Source of the DNA: Peribacillus frigoritolerans
GTDB lineage: Bacteria > Bacillota > Bacilli > Bacillales > DSM-1321
Assembly: GCF_001636405.1 (NCBI RefSeq)
Contig: NZ_KV440950.1
Location: forward strand, 2,999,712 to 3,063,711
Direction of reading: 5' to 3'
Length of the DNA stretch: 64,000 nucleotides
Shown in pieces: positions 55,582-63,951 of this stretch. Made by a program: the position numbers and the translations under genes. Position 1 is the first letter of the stretch; every line of letters begins with the position of its first letter. Below the pieces are notes generated by a model. That model saw only the letters and a program-made list of their open reading frames with translations, had not been told where the DNA came from and did not search any database.

Positions 55582-55918
55582 ACATGTTTGGCATAAGTAA
55601 AAGAGAAATTTTGTTAATTTTTAAATATAATTTTAGGTTTTATCAAATATTCATAGTTTGTTCACTATATTCTTTTTGAAAGGGCGTTCACAGATTTGCA
55701 ATAGAATGAGGTTACATACTTCCTATTCCACGAACTGGCCTATTTAAAACCTGGCAGTTCATTCTTTCACTGGACAAGTTCATTCATTATATTTTCATTA
55801 ATATCAAGATATGTTCAAAGAACTCGAATTACCCAGGCAGATCCGGAAAAAATAAAATATAAAGGTTTGACAAACTTTCTAATTCTACCGTATTATAAAT
55901 TATATACTTGAATACATT

Positions 55919-56036
55919 CTCCAAAGGGGAGTAGCTTTTACAACAATGTCGTCATTACGGAGCTCTTTGCTCTCGGTGTTGTTGGCAGCATATTGTTGTT
56001 AGCCAGACCTTACCTATTGGTAAAGGTCTATTTTGT
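55919..56036 (+). ncRNA. Mn2+ riboswitch (yybP-ykoY motif)
   Basis: The opening CCAAAGGGGAGTAGC and the later block GTTAGCCAGACCTT are the two conserved halves of the yybP-ykoY Mn2+ aptamer; between them ATGTCGTCA and GTTGTTGGCAG make the internal helices. A hairpin AGACCTTACC/GGTAAAGGTCT (56005-56029) closes the aptamer. Confidence 0.9.
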
Positions 56037-56042
56037 TTTAGT

Positions 56043-56075
56043 AAACCTTTACCAAAGTGGTAAAGGTTTTTTTGT
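56043..56075 (+). terminator. Riboswitch terminator with alternative pairing
   Basis: AAACCTTTACC (56043-56053) pairs with GGTAAAGGTTT (56059-56069), then a T run. GGTAAAGG at 56019-56026 can pair with CCTTTACC of this stem instead, so aptamer state can decide termination. Confidence 0.9.
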
Positions 56076-56148
56076 AGTCCCCTTAAGGAAATGTATAAAC
56101 ATGTAGGTTTTAGTAGAAAAACAAATAAATATAAATGGAGTGTATTCT

Positions 56149-56541
56149 TTGATACTTAGAAAATCTTTGCTACTTTTAGGAATAGGTTCTGCACAAATAG
56201 ATTTAATCCTTCCGAAAAATACGTATAAATCCGGTGAATGCATAAATGGATATTTTTTGATTAAGGGTGGTACCCTTGCGCAAAGAATAAGAAGGATTGA
56301 ATGTGATTTGATCATGGATACTCATTCTACGGGAATGGAAGAGATCCTTAAAACGAGCACCATTTTGTCTACAAGGGAGATAAATTCAGGGGAAAGCAAC
56401 GAAATTCCTTTCAACTTTTGTCTGCCTATTTTGAAGGAGCCTTATAAGCGAGGGGTATCCTATCGCCTTAAAACGAGACTTGTCCTTGATAAAGGGATAA
56501 TCGGAAAGGATGATGACTGGATTTTAATCGAATCTGAATAA
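56149..56541 (+). CDS. Short Spo0M-like arrestin-fold protein
   Basis: This 130-residue protein resembles the N-terminal domain of sporulation control protein Spo0M: LRKSLLLLGIGSAQIDLILPK at the start (split here after residue 20 of the frame), then NTYKSGECINGYFLIKGG and GVSYRLKTRLVLDKG. Full Spo0M is about 258 residues, so the C-terminal half is absent. TTG 56149 has GGAG 8 bases upstream and is preferred over GTG 56140. It lies directly downstream of the Mn2+ riboswitch, which is unusual. The mscS gene follows after 22 bases. Confidence 0.8.
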   Translation: MILRKSLLLLGIGSAQIDLILPKNTYKSGECINGYFLIKGGTLAQRIRRIECDLIMDTHSTGMEEILKTSTILSTREINSGESNEIPFNFCLPILKEPYKRGVSYRLKTRLVLDKGIIGKDDDWILIESE

Positions 56542-56563
56542 ACGTGAAAATGGAGGTGAAAAC

Positions 56564-57445
56564 ATGAATATCTTGAAATTTTCTGAGCTTGCTGTGGATT
56601 ACTGGGAAGAATTTTTATTATTGAGGCTTTTCATATTGGCTATACTGTTATTGGCTGTTTATTATATTTTGAATAAACTGGTTGAATGGTTCTTTATAAG
56701 ATCCAATTTTTTCGACGAAGAAGTCGAAAAAACGATACAGGGGGTTACCCGTTCTTCTCTTAGGTACGGTATATCCGGGCTTTTCCTTATATATTTGATT
56801 GGACAGTTTATAGACCTAAAAGGAATTTTAGCCGGAGCTGGTATTTTAGGGGTCGTGATCGGATTTGCCGCTCAGCAAATGCTTAAGGATATCTTATTGG
56901 GATTTGTAAGGCTTTCGGATAATGAATTCCGAGTCGGGAATTTCGTGACATTCAACGGGACAAGTTCCGGGACGATTGAGGAAATCGGCATCCGGTTCAT
57001 GCAGATCAGGGAATGGTCAGGAAAATTGCTGACCATCCCACATAGTGAAATCAGGACGATTCAAAATTTTAATAAAGGGAGAATGCGAATCATTGAACGC
57101 ATTACAGTAAGTTACCAGGAGAATCCTGAAAAGGTAAAACGGCTGTTGGAGGATATATGTATTATCTGTAATGATAAGTATGGTGAAAGCCTTCTAAGGC
57201 TAGAAGATGGTACACCCGAAGAGGATTTTAGATACATAGGCATTACGGATTTAAATCCGAATCTAAAATATGTTGGATATGAACTATGCATAGTGGGACT
57301 TGTGAAACCTGATGATTACTTTGAAACATCGAGAAGCGTGAGGTTTGAAATGATGACTGCTTTACATGAGCATCAAATTCTAATGCCATCTTCCCATTTG
57401 CTTGTACAGGGCAATCCAAATCAAGAACGTTTATTGGAGAACTGA
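56564..57445 (+). CDS. MscS family mechanosensitive channel
   Basis: This 293-residue small-conductance channel releases solutes during sudden osmotic downshift. It has three membrane helices, the pore helix GAGILGVVIGFAAQQMLKDI near residue 92 with the Gly/Ala packing pattern, and the cytoplasmic beta domain starting ILLGFVRLSDNEFRVGNFV, then a mixed cage domain. GGAGGTGAAAAC precedes ATG 56564. As the second gene after the Mn2+ riboswitch it may be under Mn2+ control. Confidence 0.92.
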   Translation: MNILKFSELAVDYWEEFLLLRLFILAILLLAVYYILNKLVEWFFIRSNFFDEEVEKTIQGVTRSSLRYGISGLFLIYLIGQFIDLKGILAGAGILGVVIGFAAQQMLKDILLGFVRLSDNEFRVGNFVTFNGTSSGTIEEIGIRFMQIREWSGKLLTIPHSEIRTIQNFNKGRMRIIERITVSYQENPEKVKRLLEDICIICNDKYGESLLRLEDGTPEEDFRYIGITDLNPNLKYVGYELCIVGLVKPDDYFETSRSVRFEMMTALHEHQILMPSSHLLVQGNPNQERLLEN

Positions 57446-57539
57446 AAAGAAGAAACACATTTGCTTGAGATAATCCGGGAAAAGGTCATGAAAAAAATGA
57501 TGGATAAGGTAACGAAGGGCAAAAGCCATATTCGGTGCC

Positions 57540-57578
57540 AGCCCTTTGAAGCTTAAGGATAGTAAGGGGCTTTCTTTT
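57540..57578 (+). terminator. Probable terminator after mscS
   Basis: AGCCCTTT pairs with AAGGGGCT (with a G-T pair) across about 23 bases, then TTCTTTT. Confidence 0.6.
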
Positions 57579-57906
57579 AAAGGAAGTCCATTTTTTATAT
57601 TAGAAAAATAAATAAACCCATCCCAAAAAATAGTTTTATTTTATTAATTTTCCCCTTGATTTATCAGATTAAATAAATTATTATGAAAATAACATAAAAT
57701 GGAAGGGTGACCTTTAAACAATGATCATTTAATCCTATTTTTTAAGAAAAAATGCGTGCTTAAAACGAATTTTTTTTCTGGATAGGATTAGTCTGTACAT
57801 TAAAATACAAACAAAGATCATTGTGTCCTTCGAATAGGGATATTTTGCCTTGTTAAATTTGTATTGTACTGCCTCCTGTCCAGATATTTCACAGGGGGTT
57901 TTTATA
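57579..57906. other. AT-rich intergenic stretch before MFS gene
   Basis: No gene is seen. The stretch is very AT-rich; CAGGGGG at about 57893 is the ribosome site of the next gene. Confidence 0.5.
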
Positions 57907-59160
57907 TTGGCGAATAACACATCTGAAACATTAAATAATAAGGAACCTAACATTTTTAAAAATCGAGTGTTCCAGGCCATTATCTTCTCAGGGCTGTTTT
58001 TACAAATAGGGATATGGGTACGGAATTTTGCCGTTTTGTTATTCGTCATGGAGAAGACAAATGGAGATGCCTTTGCCATTTCCATGATATCAGTAGCAGA
58101 ATTCGCACCCATTTTTATTTTTTCATTTATTGGAGGGACGTTTGCTGACCGCTGGAGTCCGAAAAAAACGATGGTTTGGTGTGATATTTTAAGTGCAATA
58201 TCCGTATTTGCTGTGCTTATCTCACTAATCTTCGGCAGTTGGAAAATGGTTTTCTTCGCAACTTTAATTTCGGCGATACTTTCTCAATTTTCTCAGCCAT
58301 CGGGCATGAAGCTATTTAAGATGCATTTGCCAGAAAGCCAAATCCAGACAGGGATGTCAGTTTATCAGACCGTCTTCGCAGTATTTATGGTTTTAGGTCC
58401 GATTCTCGGTACATTTGCCTTCCAATCTTTCGGGATAAACACCTCGATTGCGATTACTGGCCTGGCGTTTCTACTTTCAGCTGGCGCACTCGCCTTTCTT
58501 CCAAAAGATCGCAAACTGAATGAGGGGACAGCAAAAACAACATTATGGCAGGAAATGAAAAGCGGTGTGAGCTACGTATTACGAAAAAAAGAACTGAGTT
58601 TGCTTGGTTTATGTTTTCTGGCTGCTGGGCTCGGACTGGGTTTCATTCAGCCGCTCTCGATATTCCTTGTTACAGAACAACTGGAACTGCCTAAGGAAAA
58701 TCTCCAATGGTTATTTATGGTGAATGGGTTTGGTATGATTTTAGGCGGAGCCGGTGTAATGATTTTTGCCAAAAAGGTGGCACCTCAAAGATTATTAGCT
58801 TTCGGAATGCTTGTGAATGCCATAGGATTGGCGGTAATGGGGCTTTCAACAAATCTTTGGATTACACTTACTGCCGAGTTCTTTAATGGGCTAATGCTTC
58901 CTTGTATCCAAATCGGAATCAATACATTGATATTGCAGAGGACCGAGGGCGAGTTCATCGGAAGGGTCAATGGAATCTTAAGCCCATTATTCACTGGATC
59001 GATGGTATTGACCATGAGTGCGGCAGGCGTGCTGAAAGAGCAATTTTCACTCGTCGCCATATTTGAAACCGCCGCTTTCTTTTTTATTCTAGGAATGTTT
59101 TTCATATTGCCATTGTACAATCAGAAGGCCGAAACGAAACCTCTGGAAGTTCAATCATAA
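57907..59160 (+). CDS. MFS transporter, macrolide-efflux-like (MFS_3 type)
   Basis: This 417-residue membrane protein has twelve predicted helices and the A-loop FADRWSPKKTMVWCDILSA near residue 83, typical of the MFS_3 group that includes macrolide and enterobactin exporters. Other marks are FSQPSGMKLFKMHLPESQ near residue 121 and the C-terminal EGEFIGRVNGILSPLF. TTG 57907 follows CAGGGGG. Substrate is unknown; drug or siderophore export is likely. Single gene with strong terminator. Confidence 0.88.
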   Translation: MANNTSETLNNKEPNIFKNRVFQAIIFSGLFLQIGIWVRNFAVLLFVMEKTNGDAFAISMISVAEFAPIFIFSFIGGTFADRWSPKKTMVWCDILSAISVFAVLISLIFGSWKMVFFATLISAILSQFSQPSGMKLFKMHLPESQIQTGMSVYQTVFAVFMVLGPILGTFAFQSFGINTSIAITGLAFLLSAGALAFLPKDRKLNEGTAKTTLWQEMKSGVSYVLRKKELSLLGLCFLAAGLGLGFIQPLSIFLVTEQLELPKENLQWLFMVNGFGMILGGAGVMIFAKKVAPQRLLAFGMLVNAIGLAVMGLSTNLWITLTAEFFNGLMLPCIQIGINTLILQRTEGEFIGRVNGILSPLFTGSMVLTMSAAGVLKEQFSLVAIFETAAFFFILGMFFILPLYNQKAETKPLEVQS

Positions 59161-59200
59161 GCATTTTGCGGTGTTCCAACACCTAAATACAGCTACAACC

Positions 59201-59238
59201 AAAAGAAAAGCAGCCAATTTTGGCTGCTTTTCTTTTTA
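59201..59238 (+). terminator. Intrinsic terminator
   Basis: AAAAGAAAAGCAGCCA pairs perfectly with TGGCTGCTTTTCTTTT across a short loop, with T run; very strong. Confidence 0.95.
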
Positions 59239-59360
59239 CTGTCATTAGAACTAACAAATTCTGGATTGACAATTATTTTGGGAGTACTGGTTCATACTAA
59301 AAATGGGCTTATTGGTACTTATGCAAAAATTAGAGAAAAGCTTACAAAGGAGAAAAGTTA

Positions 59361-60842
59361 ATGATCCTTAAAGACATATTGAAAGAAGCGATAAACGGGG
59401 ATTTGCCGAAGGACGTTGAACATATATCAATAACAGGTGTAACCGATAACTCTAAAGAAATAAAAAAAGGATTCCTTTTTGTTGCCGTAACCGGATATAA
59501 GTCCGATGGCCATAATTACATCAATGATGCAATTCGCTTAGGGGCATCGGCTGTGATTGGCAATCGCGATATTAAGGATTTGGAAGTTCCTTATTTAAGA
59601 GTGGAGAACAGCCGTAAAGCATTAGGGCAAATCGCCAAAAGGTTTTATGGTGATCCCAGCAATCAAAAAATAATGATAGGAATTACGGGTACAAATGGAA
59701 AAACTACAACTAGCTATATGATTCAGCAAATATTAGAAGAAAATGGAGTAACCTGTTCAGTCATTGGTACGATACAGCATATTATCAATGGAAACAAAGT
59801 CGATTCCCATAATACGACTCCAGGTACCATGGAATTGAATTCCTTGCTGGCTGAAAGTAGGGACATGGTTGTCATAATGGAAGTGTCTTCACATGGATTA
59901 GCTCAATACCGTTTAGAAGGAATTGAATTTGATTTCTGTGTCTTCACGAATTTGTATCATGACCATCTCGACTTCCATGGTACGATGGAGGATTATTTCC
60001 TGGCAAAATTACTGCTTTTTGAAAAATTGAAACCTAGTGGTCTTGCGATTATTAATGGAGATGATTTCTGGGGGGGAAAACTGCAAGAATACTTATGGGA
60101 GAAGAATGTGAGTGCCTTTGTTTTTGGAAAATCCAATCGCTGCGATTTAGCCATCACCAATTATAATACCGCAAGGAACCCCTTTATTTTATTGAATGAG
60201 AATCATGACTTTGTGAAAATTGAGTTACCTTTACCTGGACTTCATAATTTATATAACGCAACAGCTGCCTATTCCGTAGCGAAGATGTTTCCAATTTCAA
60301 AACAGGAAATTCTCACTTCACTGAAACGATTTTCCGGTGTACCAGGAAGGTTTGAAATATATAAGAAAGCTTCTGGGCCGACTATAGTCATCGATTATGC
60401 ACATACTGCAGATGCCATTCATCACATGCTTCAAACGGCCAAAGAGTGTGGGGCCAAAAAGATTTTTCATATCTTTGGTTTCCGAGGTGGACGGGACACA
60501 ACCAAAAGGGCTGAAATGATTAAAGTATCATCGGAGCATAGTGATGTTTTGATTTTGACAATGGATGATCAGAATTCGGACGGAATTGAGGGGATGGAAT
60601 CCACACTAAATAAACTGCTTAACGATTACTCAGCTGGAAATGGGAAGGTTATTCCTGATCGTACCTATGCTATCCAGGAGGCGTTACAAGCAGGAAAGGA
60701 AGGCGATTGGATTATCATTACAGGTAAAGGGATTGAGAGATATGATCAGAAATTCGGACTACCAACCATTTCTGACAAAGAAACGGTATTATATCTGCAA
60801 AATAAGGACCAAGGGGATTTTATCGGTTATTTTGATCAATAG
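59361..60842 (+). CDS. MurE-type UDP-N-acetylmuramyl-peptide ligase paralogue
   Basis: This 493-residue Mur ligase has all three domains: an N-terminal UDP-binding domain (SITGVTDNSKEIKKGFLFVA), the ATP domain with GITGTNGKTTTSYMIQQIL near residue 110 and MEVSSHGLAQYRLEG near residue 177, and the C-terminal ligand domain from about residue 335. In true DAP-adding MurE the amino-acid pocket contains Asp-Asn-Pro-Arg; here the matching loop reads LTMDDQNSDGIEGME, so the added amino acid may differ. The usual murE lies in the mra division cluster, which this is not, so this is likely a second copy with another job. AAAGGAG precedes ATG 59361. Confidence 0.88.
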   Translation: MILKDILKEAINGDLPKDVEHISITGVTDNSKEIKKGFLFVAVTGYKSDGHNYINDAIRLGASAVIGNRDIKDLEVPYLRVENSRKALGQIAKRFYGDPSNQKIMIGITGTNGKTTTSYMIQQILEENGVTCSVIGTIQHIINGNKVDSHNTTPGTMELNSLLAESRDMVVIMEVSSHGLAQYRLEGIEFDFCVFTNLYHDHLDFHGTMEDYFLAKLLLFEKLKPSGLAIINGDDFWGGKLQEYLWEKNVSAFVFGKSNRCDLAITNYNTARNPFILLNENHDFVKIELPLPGLHNLYNATAAYSVAKMFPISKQEILTSLKRFSGVPGRFEIYKKASGPTIVIDYAHTADAIHHMLQTAKECGAKKIFHIFGFRGGRDTTKRAEMIKVSSEHSDVLILTMDDQNSDGIEGMESTLNKLLNDYSAGNGKVIPDRTYAIQEALQAGKEGDWIIITGKGIERYDQKFGLPTISDKETVLYLQNKDQGDFIGYFDQ

Positions 60843-60954
60843 TTGATTATAACGAAGAACTAATCCAACTTACATCGATTCCACAGCCATAAGCGATTTT
60901 AAAATGGTGATTATTAACATTGTAACATGTGAGTAATTCAGGTATTATAACAAT

Positions 60955-61186
60955 ACAAGCTGCACTGTTCGTAATGATAATAAAGTTTTAACCTTTAAGC
61001 TGTAATAGGGAGTTTTATATTGAAACAGGAATGTTATGCCTCGTCACTGACTTGGACAACAGGATTTTTTCTGCAAACACCCACTTTGAGGAGTGGTGGT
61101 TTAAAACTTTCTTACTGAATACGGCATTGGCGGCTTATATCTTAAAATGTTGAAGCCGGTCTCGTTCTGAGGCCGGTTTTTTGTTT
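60955..61186 (+). ncRNA. Candidate small RNA between convergent genes
   Basis: A promoter-like pair TTGTAA (60920-60925) and TATTAT (60943-60948), 17 bases apart, precedes a stretch without any open frame. It contains a hairpin (CACCCACT with AGTGGTG, about 61078-61099) and ends at the terminator at 61153-61186. I cannot match it to a named RNA. It could also be a long 3' region of the murE-like gene. Confidence 0.35.
61153..61186 (+). terminator. Intrinsic terminator
   Basis: CCGGTCTC pairs with GAGGCCGG with one mismatch pair, followed by a T run. Confidence 0.8.
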
Positions 61187-61280
61187 TATTTAAAATTGCG
61201 TACCGAAAAAAAAGTATGTACCGTTTTGCCGTCTGAAAATTCCCAAACCATATTGTGCAATTACATATTTTTGTAAACAT

Positions 61281-61823
61281 TCACTCTTGTTTTGTATAAC
61301 GGTTGGCATAACTTGAAGCTACGAAAGCATCCGGTTTGATTTTTGGTTCCACCCCCATGGATTCCATCCTGGCTACCATTTCTTTTACAAACTCACTGGT
61401 TTTGTTTCGCTTTCCAACCCCGATATCAATGTGACCTTCCATTGTGAACGTCGCACCTTGATATACAGCAGGCAGGACAATATCGATTAACTGATTTTTT
61501 CTTTCTTCCGTAAACAGTGATACGATTTCCTCTGTTAACGACAACTCTTGAGAAATACGTTCATGTAAATGCAGCATCCTTCTAGGGATCATCACTTTTC
61601 TTATACAACCCCATACACCATTTCCGACCTGCCGTATTACGATGCCTGTAATGAAAACCGTATGTTTTTTATGTACTTGCGAATCTGTCCCGACCATTAA
61701 TTGATAGTTACCGGAAGGATTTAATTCCATAAACTCAACAATATGAACGAATACCTCTTCAAATGACATATCCTTTTTCTGAAGATTTTGAAATGGGATG
61801 TTCTGAAATGGATATTGCTTCAT
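61281..61823 (-). CDS. ykuK: YkuK family RNase H-like protein
   Basis: This 180-residue soluble protein belongs to the YkuK/DUF458 family with a ribonuclease H-like fold. Marks are YQLMVGTDSQVHKKHTVFITGI near residue 40 (split strand with the Asp), RRMLHLHERISQELSLTEE near residue 82 and FTMEGHIDIGVGKRNKTSE near residue 125 with acidic residues that could bind metal. Its nucleic-acid substrate is not established. Convergent with the MurE-like gene; single unit. Confidence 0.88.
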   Translation of the reverse strand: MKQYPFQNIPFQNLQKKDMSFEEVFVHIVEFMELNPSGNYQLMVGTDSQVHKKHTVFITGIVIRQVGNGVWGCIRKVMIPRRMLHLHERISQELSLTEEIVSLFTEERKNQLIDIVLPAVYQGATFTMEGHIDIGVGKRNKTSEFVKEMVARMESMGVEPKIKPDAFVASSYANRYTKQE

Positions 61824-62015
61824 ATTATTGCACCTAACCTTTCCCTGGATAGAATCAGATTATTAAATATCTCATGCCGTTCATAACACATCATATGAAG
61901 GAGGTCCTTGTTTCGTGCCGTGGGAAGAACCCGCCTCTAAAGAAGAGTCATCATTTCAAGTTGATCTCGCTGAATGGATATCAACTCAAGTTTTATTTCT
62001 TCTATTTTAAACAAA
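61824..62015. other. Debris of repeat family 2 and an IS1182 start fragment
   Basis: 61918-61935 (GTGCCGTGGGAAGAACCCGC) matches the core of the 46109 repeat. 61937-62004 on the minus strand reads SIQRDQLEMMTLL then stop, the same N-terminal block as the IS1182 transposase remnant at 43950. Both are short fragments. Confidence 0.65.
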
Positions 62016-62235
62016 GGCTCTTTTCGTAAAGATTGTTGTTTTTAAAACGAAACTATTTAAGGGTGATTGAAGCGGAAGTGCGAGACTCCTGCGGGAGCAG
62101 CGGGACAGGTGAGACCCCACAGGCGTTTACGCCGAGGAGGCTCACCGCCCGCCCTGCGGAAAGCGAGCATCTGGAGGGGAAATCAACCACACCACACTAC
62201 TTAGTAAATAGCAACAAAGTATGCGAAAACAGCCT
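62016..62235. repeat. MITE-like dispersed repeat, family 1, full copy
   Basis: The outer inverted ends GGCTCTTTTCG and CGAAAACAGCC and the inner pair GATT and AATCAACC flank a GC-rich core of about 120 bases containing GCGAGACTCCTGCGGGAGCA and CCGAGGAGGCTCACCGCC. It matches the deleted copy at 5547-5711 along both flanks. Longer open frames across it are artefacts of the GC-rich core. Confidence 0.82.
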
Positions 62236-62242
62236 AAACAAA

Positions 62243-62376
62243 AAAGACTGTAGGCAAAAGGAGTTCTATCTTATGTTAAACAAAGTTGTTTGGGAGCGGG
62301 TGGCTGGAATGAATTAACGGACAAATATAAAACTGGAAACAAACTCCATTATAGTCGGGTTTATCTACAGGCTGGA
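62243..62376. repeat. Dispersed repeat, family 2, degraded copy
   Basis: It opens AAAAAAGACTGTAGGCAAAA with TTCTATCT, as in the 43985 copy, includes GTTTGGGAGCGGGTGG and ends GGGTTTATCTACAGGCTG, a degraded form of the right end. The GC-rich core is missing. Confidence 0.65.
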
Positions 62377-62410
62377 AGAGAAGCTTAAGCATTAGGCTTC
62401 TCTTTTTTTG
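62375..62410 (+). terminator. Intrinsic terminator
   Basis: AGAGAAGC (62377-62384) pairs with GCTTCTCT (62396-62403), followed by a T run. Confidence 0.85.
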
Positions 62411-62598
62411 TATGGAGAATATTTCAAGATGTTAATGGAGTTTATGCCGGCCATAACTGAAAAGTTAAACAAGCCTGTAACTTTACATCACCTAAGTAAA
62501 CCACAATATCATGCGATTTTTATAAGAAAAAGGAAATGAATTTATTAAATTTTGACCAATACCTACTTTAAACAATTTAATAACTCACAAAAAAAGTG

Positions 62599-62615
62599 TG
62601 TGATGTTTTCTTACA
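62599..62615 (+). promoter_or_regulatory. TnrA/GlnR box before nitrate transporter gene
   Basis: TGTGA-TGTTTTC-TTACA fits the consensus TGTNA-N7-TNACA exactly, 76 bases before the start. Nitrogen limitation should activate the gene through TnrA. Confidence 0.88.
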
Positions 62616-62690
62616 TAAACAAAGAAATCTTACTTTTATAGGAGTAAAATAAACGAATATTCAATTAATAAAGTATTGGAGAGATGAAAA

Positions 62691-63896
62691 ATGAAAATAT
62701 CTGAATTGAAAAAAAGCGGTCATGCTCCGTCATTATTAGCTTCATTCCTTTATTTTGATATCAGTTTTATGATTTGGGTATTATTAGGGGCACTCGGTGT
62801 CTATATTACAAAGGATTTCGGACTTTCCCCAGCTGAAAAAGGCTTGATTGTGGCTATTCCGATTTTGGGAGGCTCGTTTTTTCGAATCGTCCTTGGTTTT
62901 TTGACTGACCGCATCGGCCCGCGGAAAACCGCAATCGGCGGGATGCTTGTAACGATGATTCCACTTTTTTGGGGATGGTTATTCGGTGAAAGTTTAGCGG
63001 AGCTTTATTTAATAGGGATTTTGCTGGGCGTGGCAGGAGCAAGTTTTGCTGCAGCACTTCCTATGGCCAGTCGTTGGTATCCCCCGCATTTGCAGGGTCT
63101 TGCGATGGGCATTGCAGGTGCCGGTAACAGCGGAACTCTTTTTGCGACATTGTTCGGACCTCGTCTTGCAGAATCTCTTGGCTGGCATAATGTTATGGGA
63201 TTAGCTTTGATTCCTTTAACCATCGTGTTTATCATTTATATTTTAATCGCAAAAGACGCGCCATCTCAACCGCCGGCAAAACCACTAAAGGAATATTTCA
63301 ACGTATTTAAAATAACGGACACTTGGTATTTCTGTATTCTTTACAGTGTGACTTTTGGGGGCTTTGTCGGGTTCACTAGCTTTTTAAGCATCTTTTTTGT
63401 TGATGAGTATGGCTTAACACGAATAAGGGCGGGGGAATTTGTTACATTATGTGTCATCGCCGGAAGTTTCTTTCGTCCCGTCGGAGGATTTATTGCCGAT
63501 AAAATAGGTGGAGTTAAACTGCTTATGTTTCTATTTATTGGACTCACTATATGTATGTTTGGGATTAGTTTTCTTTATTCTCTTACTGCCGTTACGATCC
63601 TTCTGTTCATCGGAATGCTATTTCTCGGTATGGGCAACGGAGCTGTCTTTCAGTTAGTTCCACAGCGATTTTCTAAAGAAATAGGTTTTATCACAGGGAT
63701 TGTGGGAGCTGCTGGAGGTGTTGGCGGATTCTTGGTTCCAAACATACTAGGTACGTTGAAACAGATTACTGGCACATATGCTACAGGATTTTTAGTATTT
63801 TCCGCAGTTGGAATCGTGGCTTTGCTTATCCTGGGCCTAGCTCAGCTTTCATGGAGAAAAACGTGGGTACTCGGAAAGAATTCAGTTAAGATCTAG
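62691..63896 (+). CDS. nasA: Nitrate/nitrite transporter (NarK/NasA family)
   Basis: This 401-residue MFS protein has twelve helices and the nitrate-porter signatures: [18 protein letters not shown] near residue 65, [21 protein letters not shown] near residue 139 (broken in the middle helix) and [15 protein letters not shown] near residue 303. It imports nitrate, and maybe exports nitrite. A TnrA/GlnR box upstream and the nitrite reductase gene downstream point to assimilation. GGAGAGATG precedes ATG 62691. Confidence 0.93.
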   Translation: MKISELKKSGHAPSLLASFLYFDISFMIWVLLGALGVYITKDFGLSPAEKGLIVAIPILGGSFFRIVLGFLTDRIGPRKTAIGGMLVTMIPLFWGWLFGESLAELYLIGILLGVAGASFAAALPMASRWYPPHLQGLAMGIAGAGNSGTLFATLFGPRLAESLGWHNVMGLALIPLTIVFIIYILIAKDAPSQPPAKPLKEYFNVFKITDTWYFCILYSVTFGGFVGFTSFLSIFFVDEYGLTRIRAGEFVTLCVIAGSFFRPVGGFIADKIGGVKLLMFLFIGLTICMFGISFLYSLTAVTILLFIGMLFLGMGNGAVFQLVPQRFSKEIGFITGIVGAAGGVGGFLVPNILGTLKQITGTYATGFLVFSAVGIVALLILGLAQLSWRKTWVLGKNSVKI

Positions 63897-63951
63897 AACT
63901 TTGTTTACTTAGTTTGGCTTTTTACAGTACTTGTTTTTGGGGGGGATAAAA

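Noticed and set aside
62033..62317. 94-codon frame across the MITE-like repeat
   Set aside because: It is repeat-derived; the same sequence in the deleted copy at 5547 does not keep the frame.
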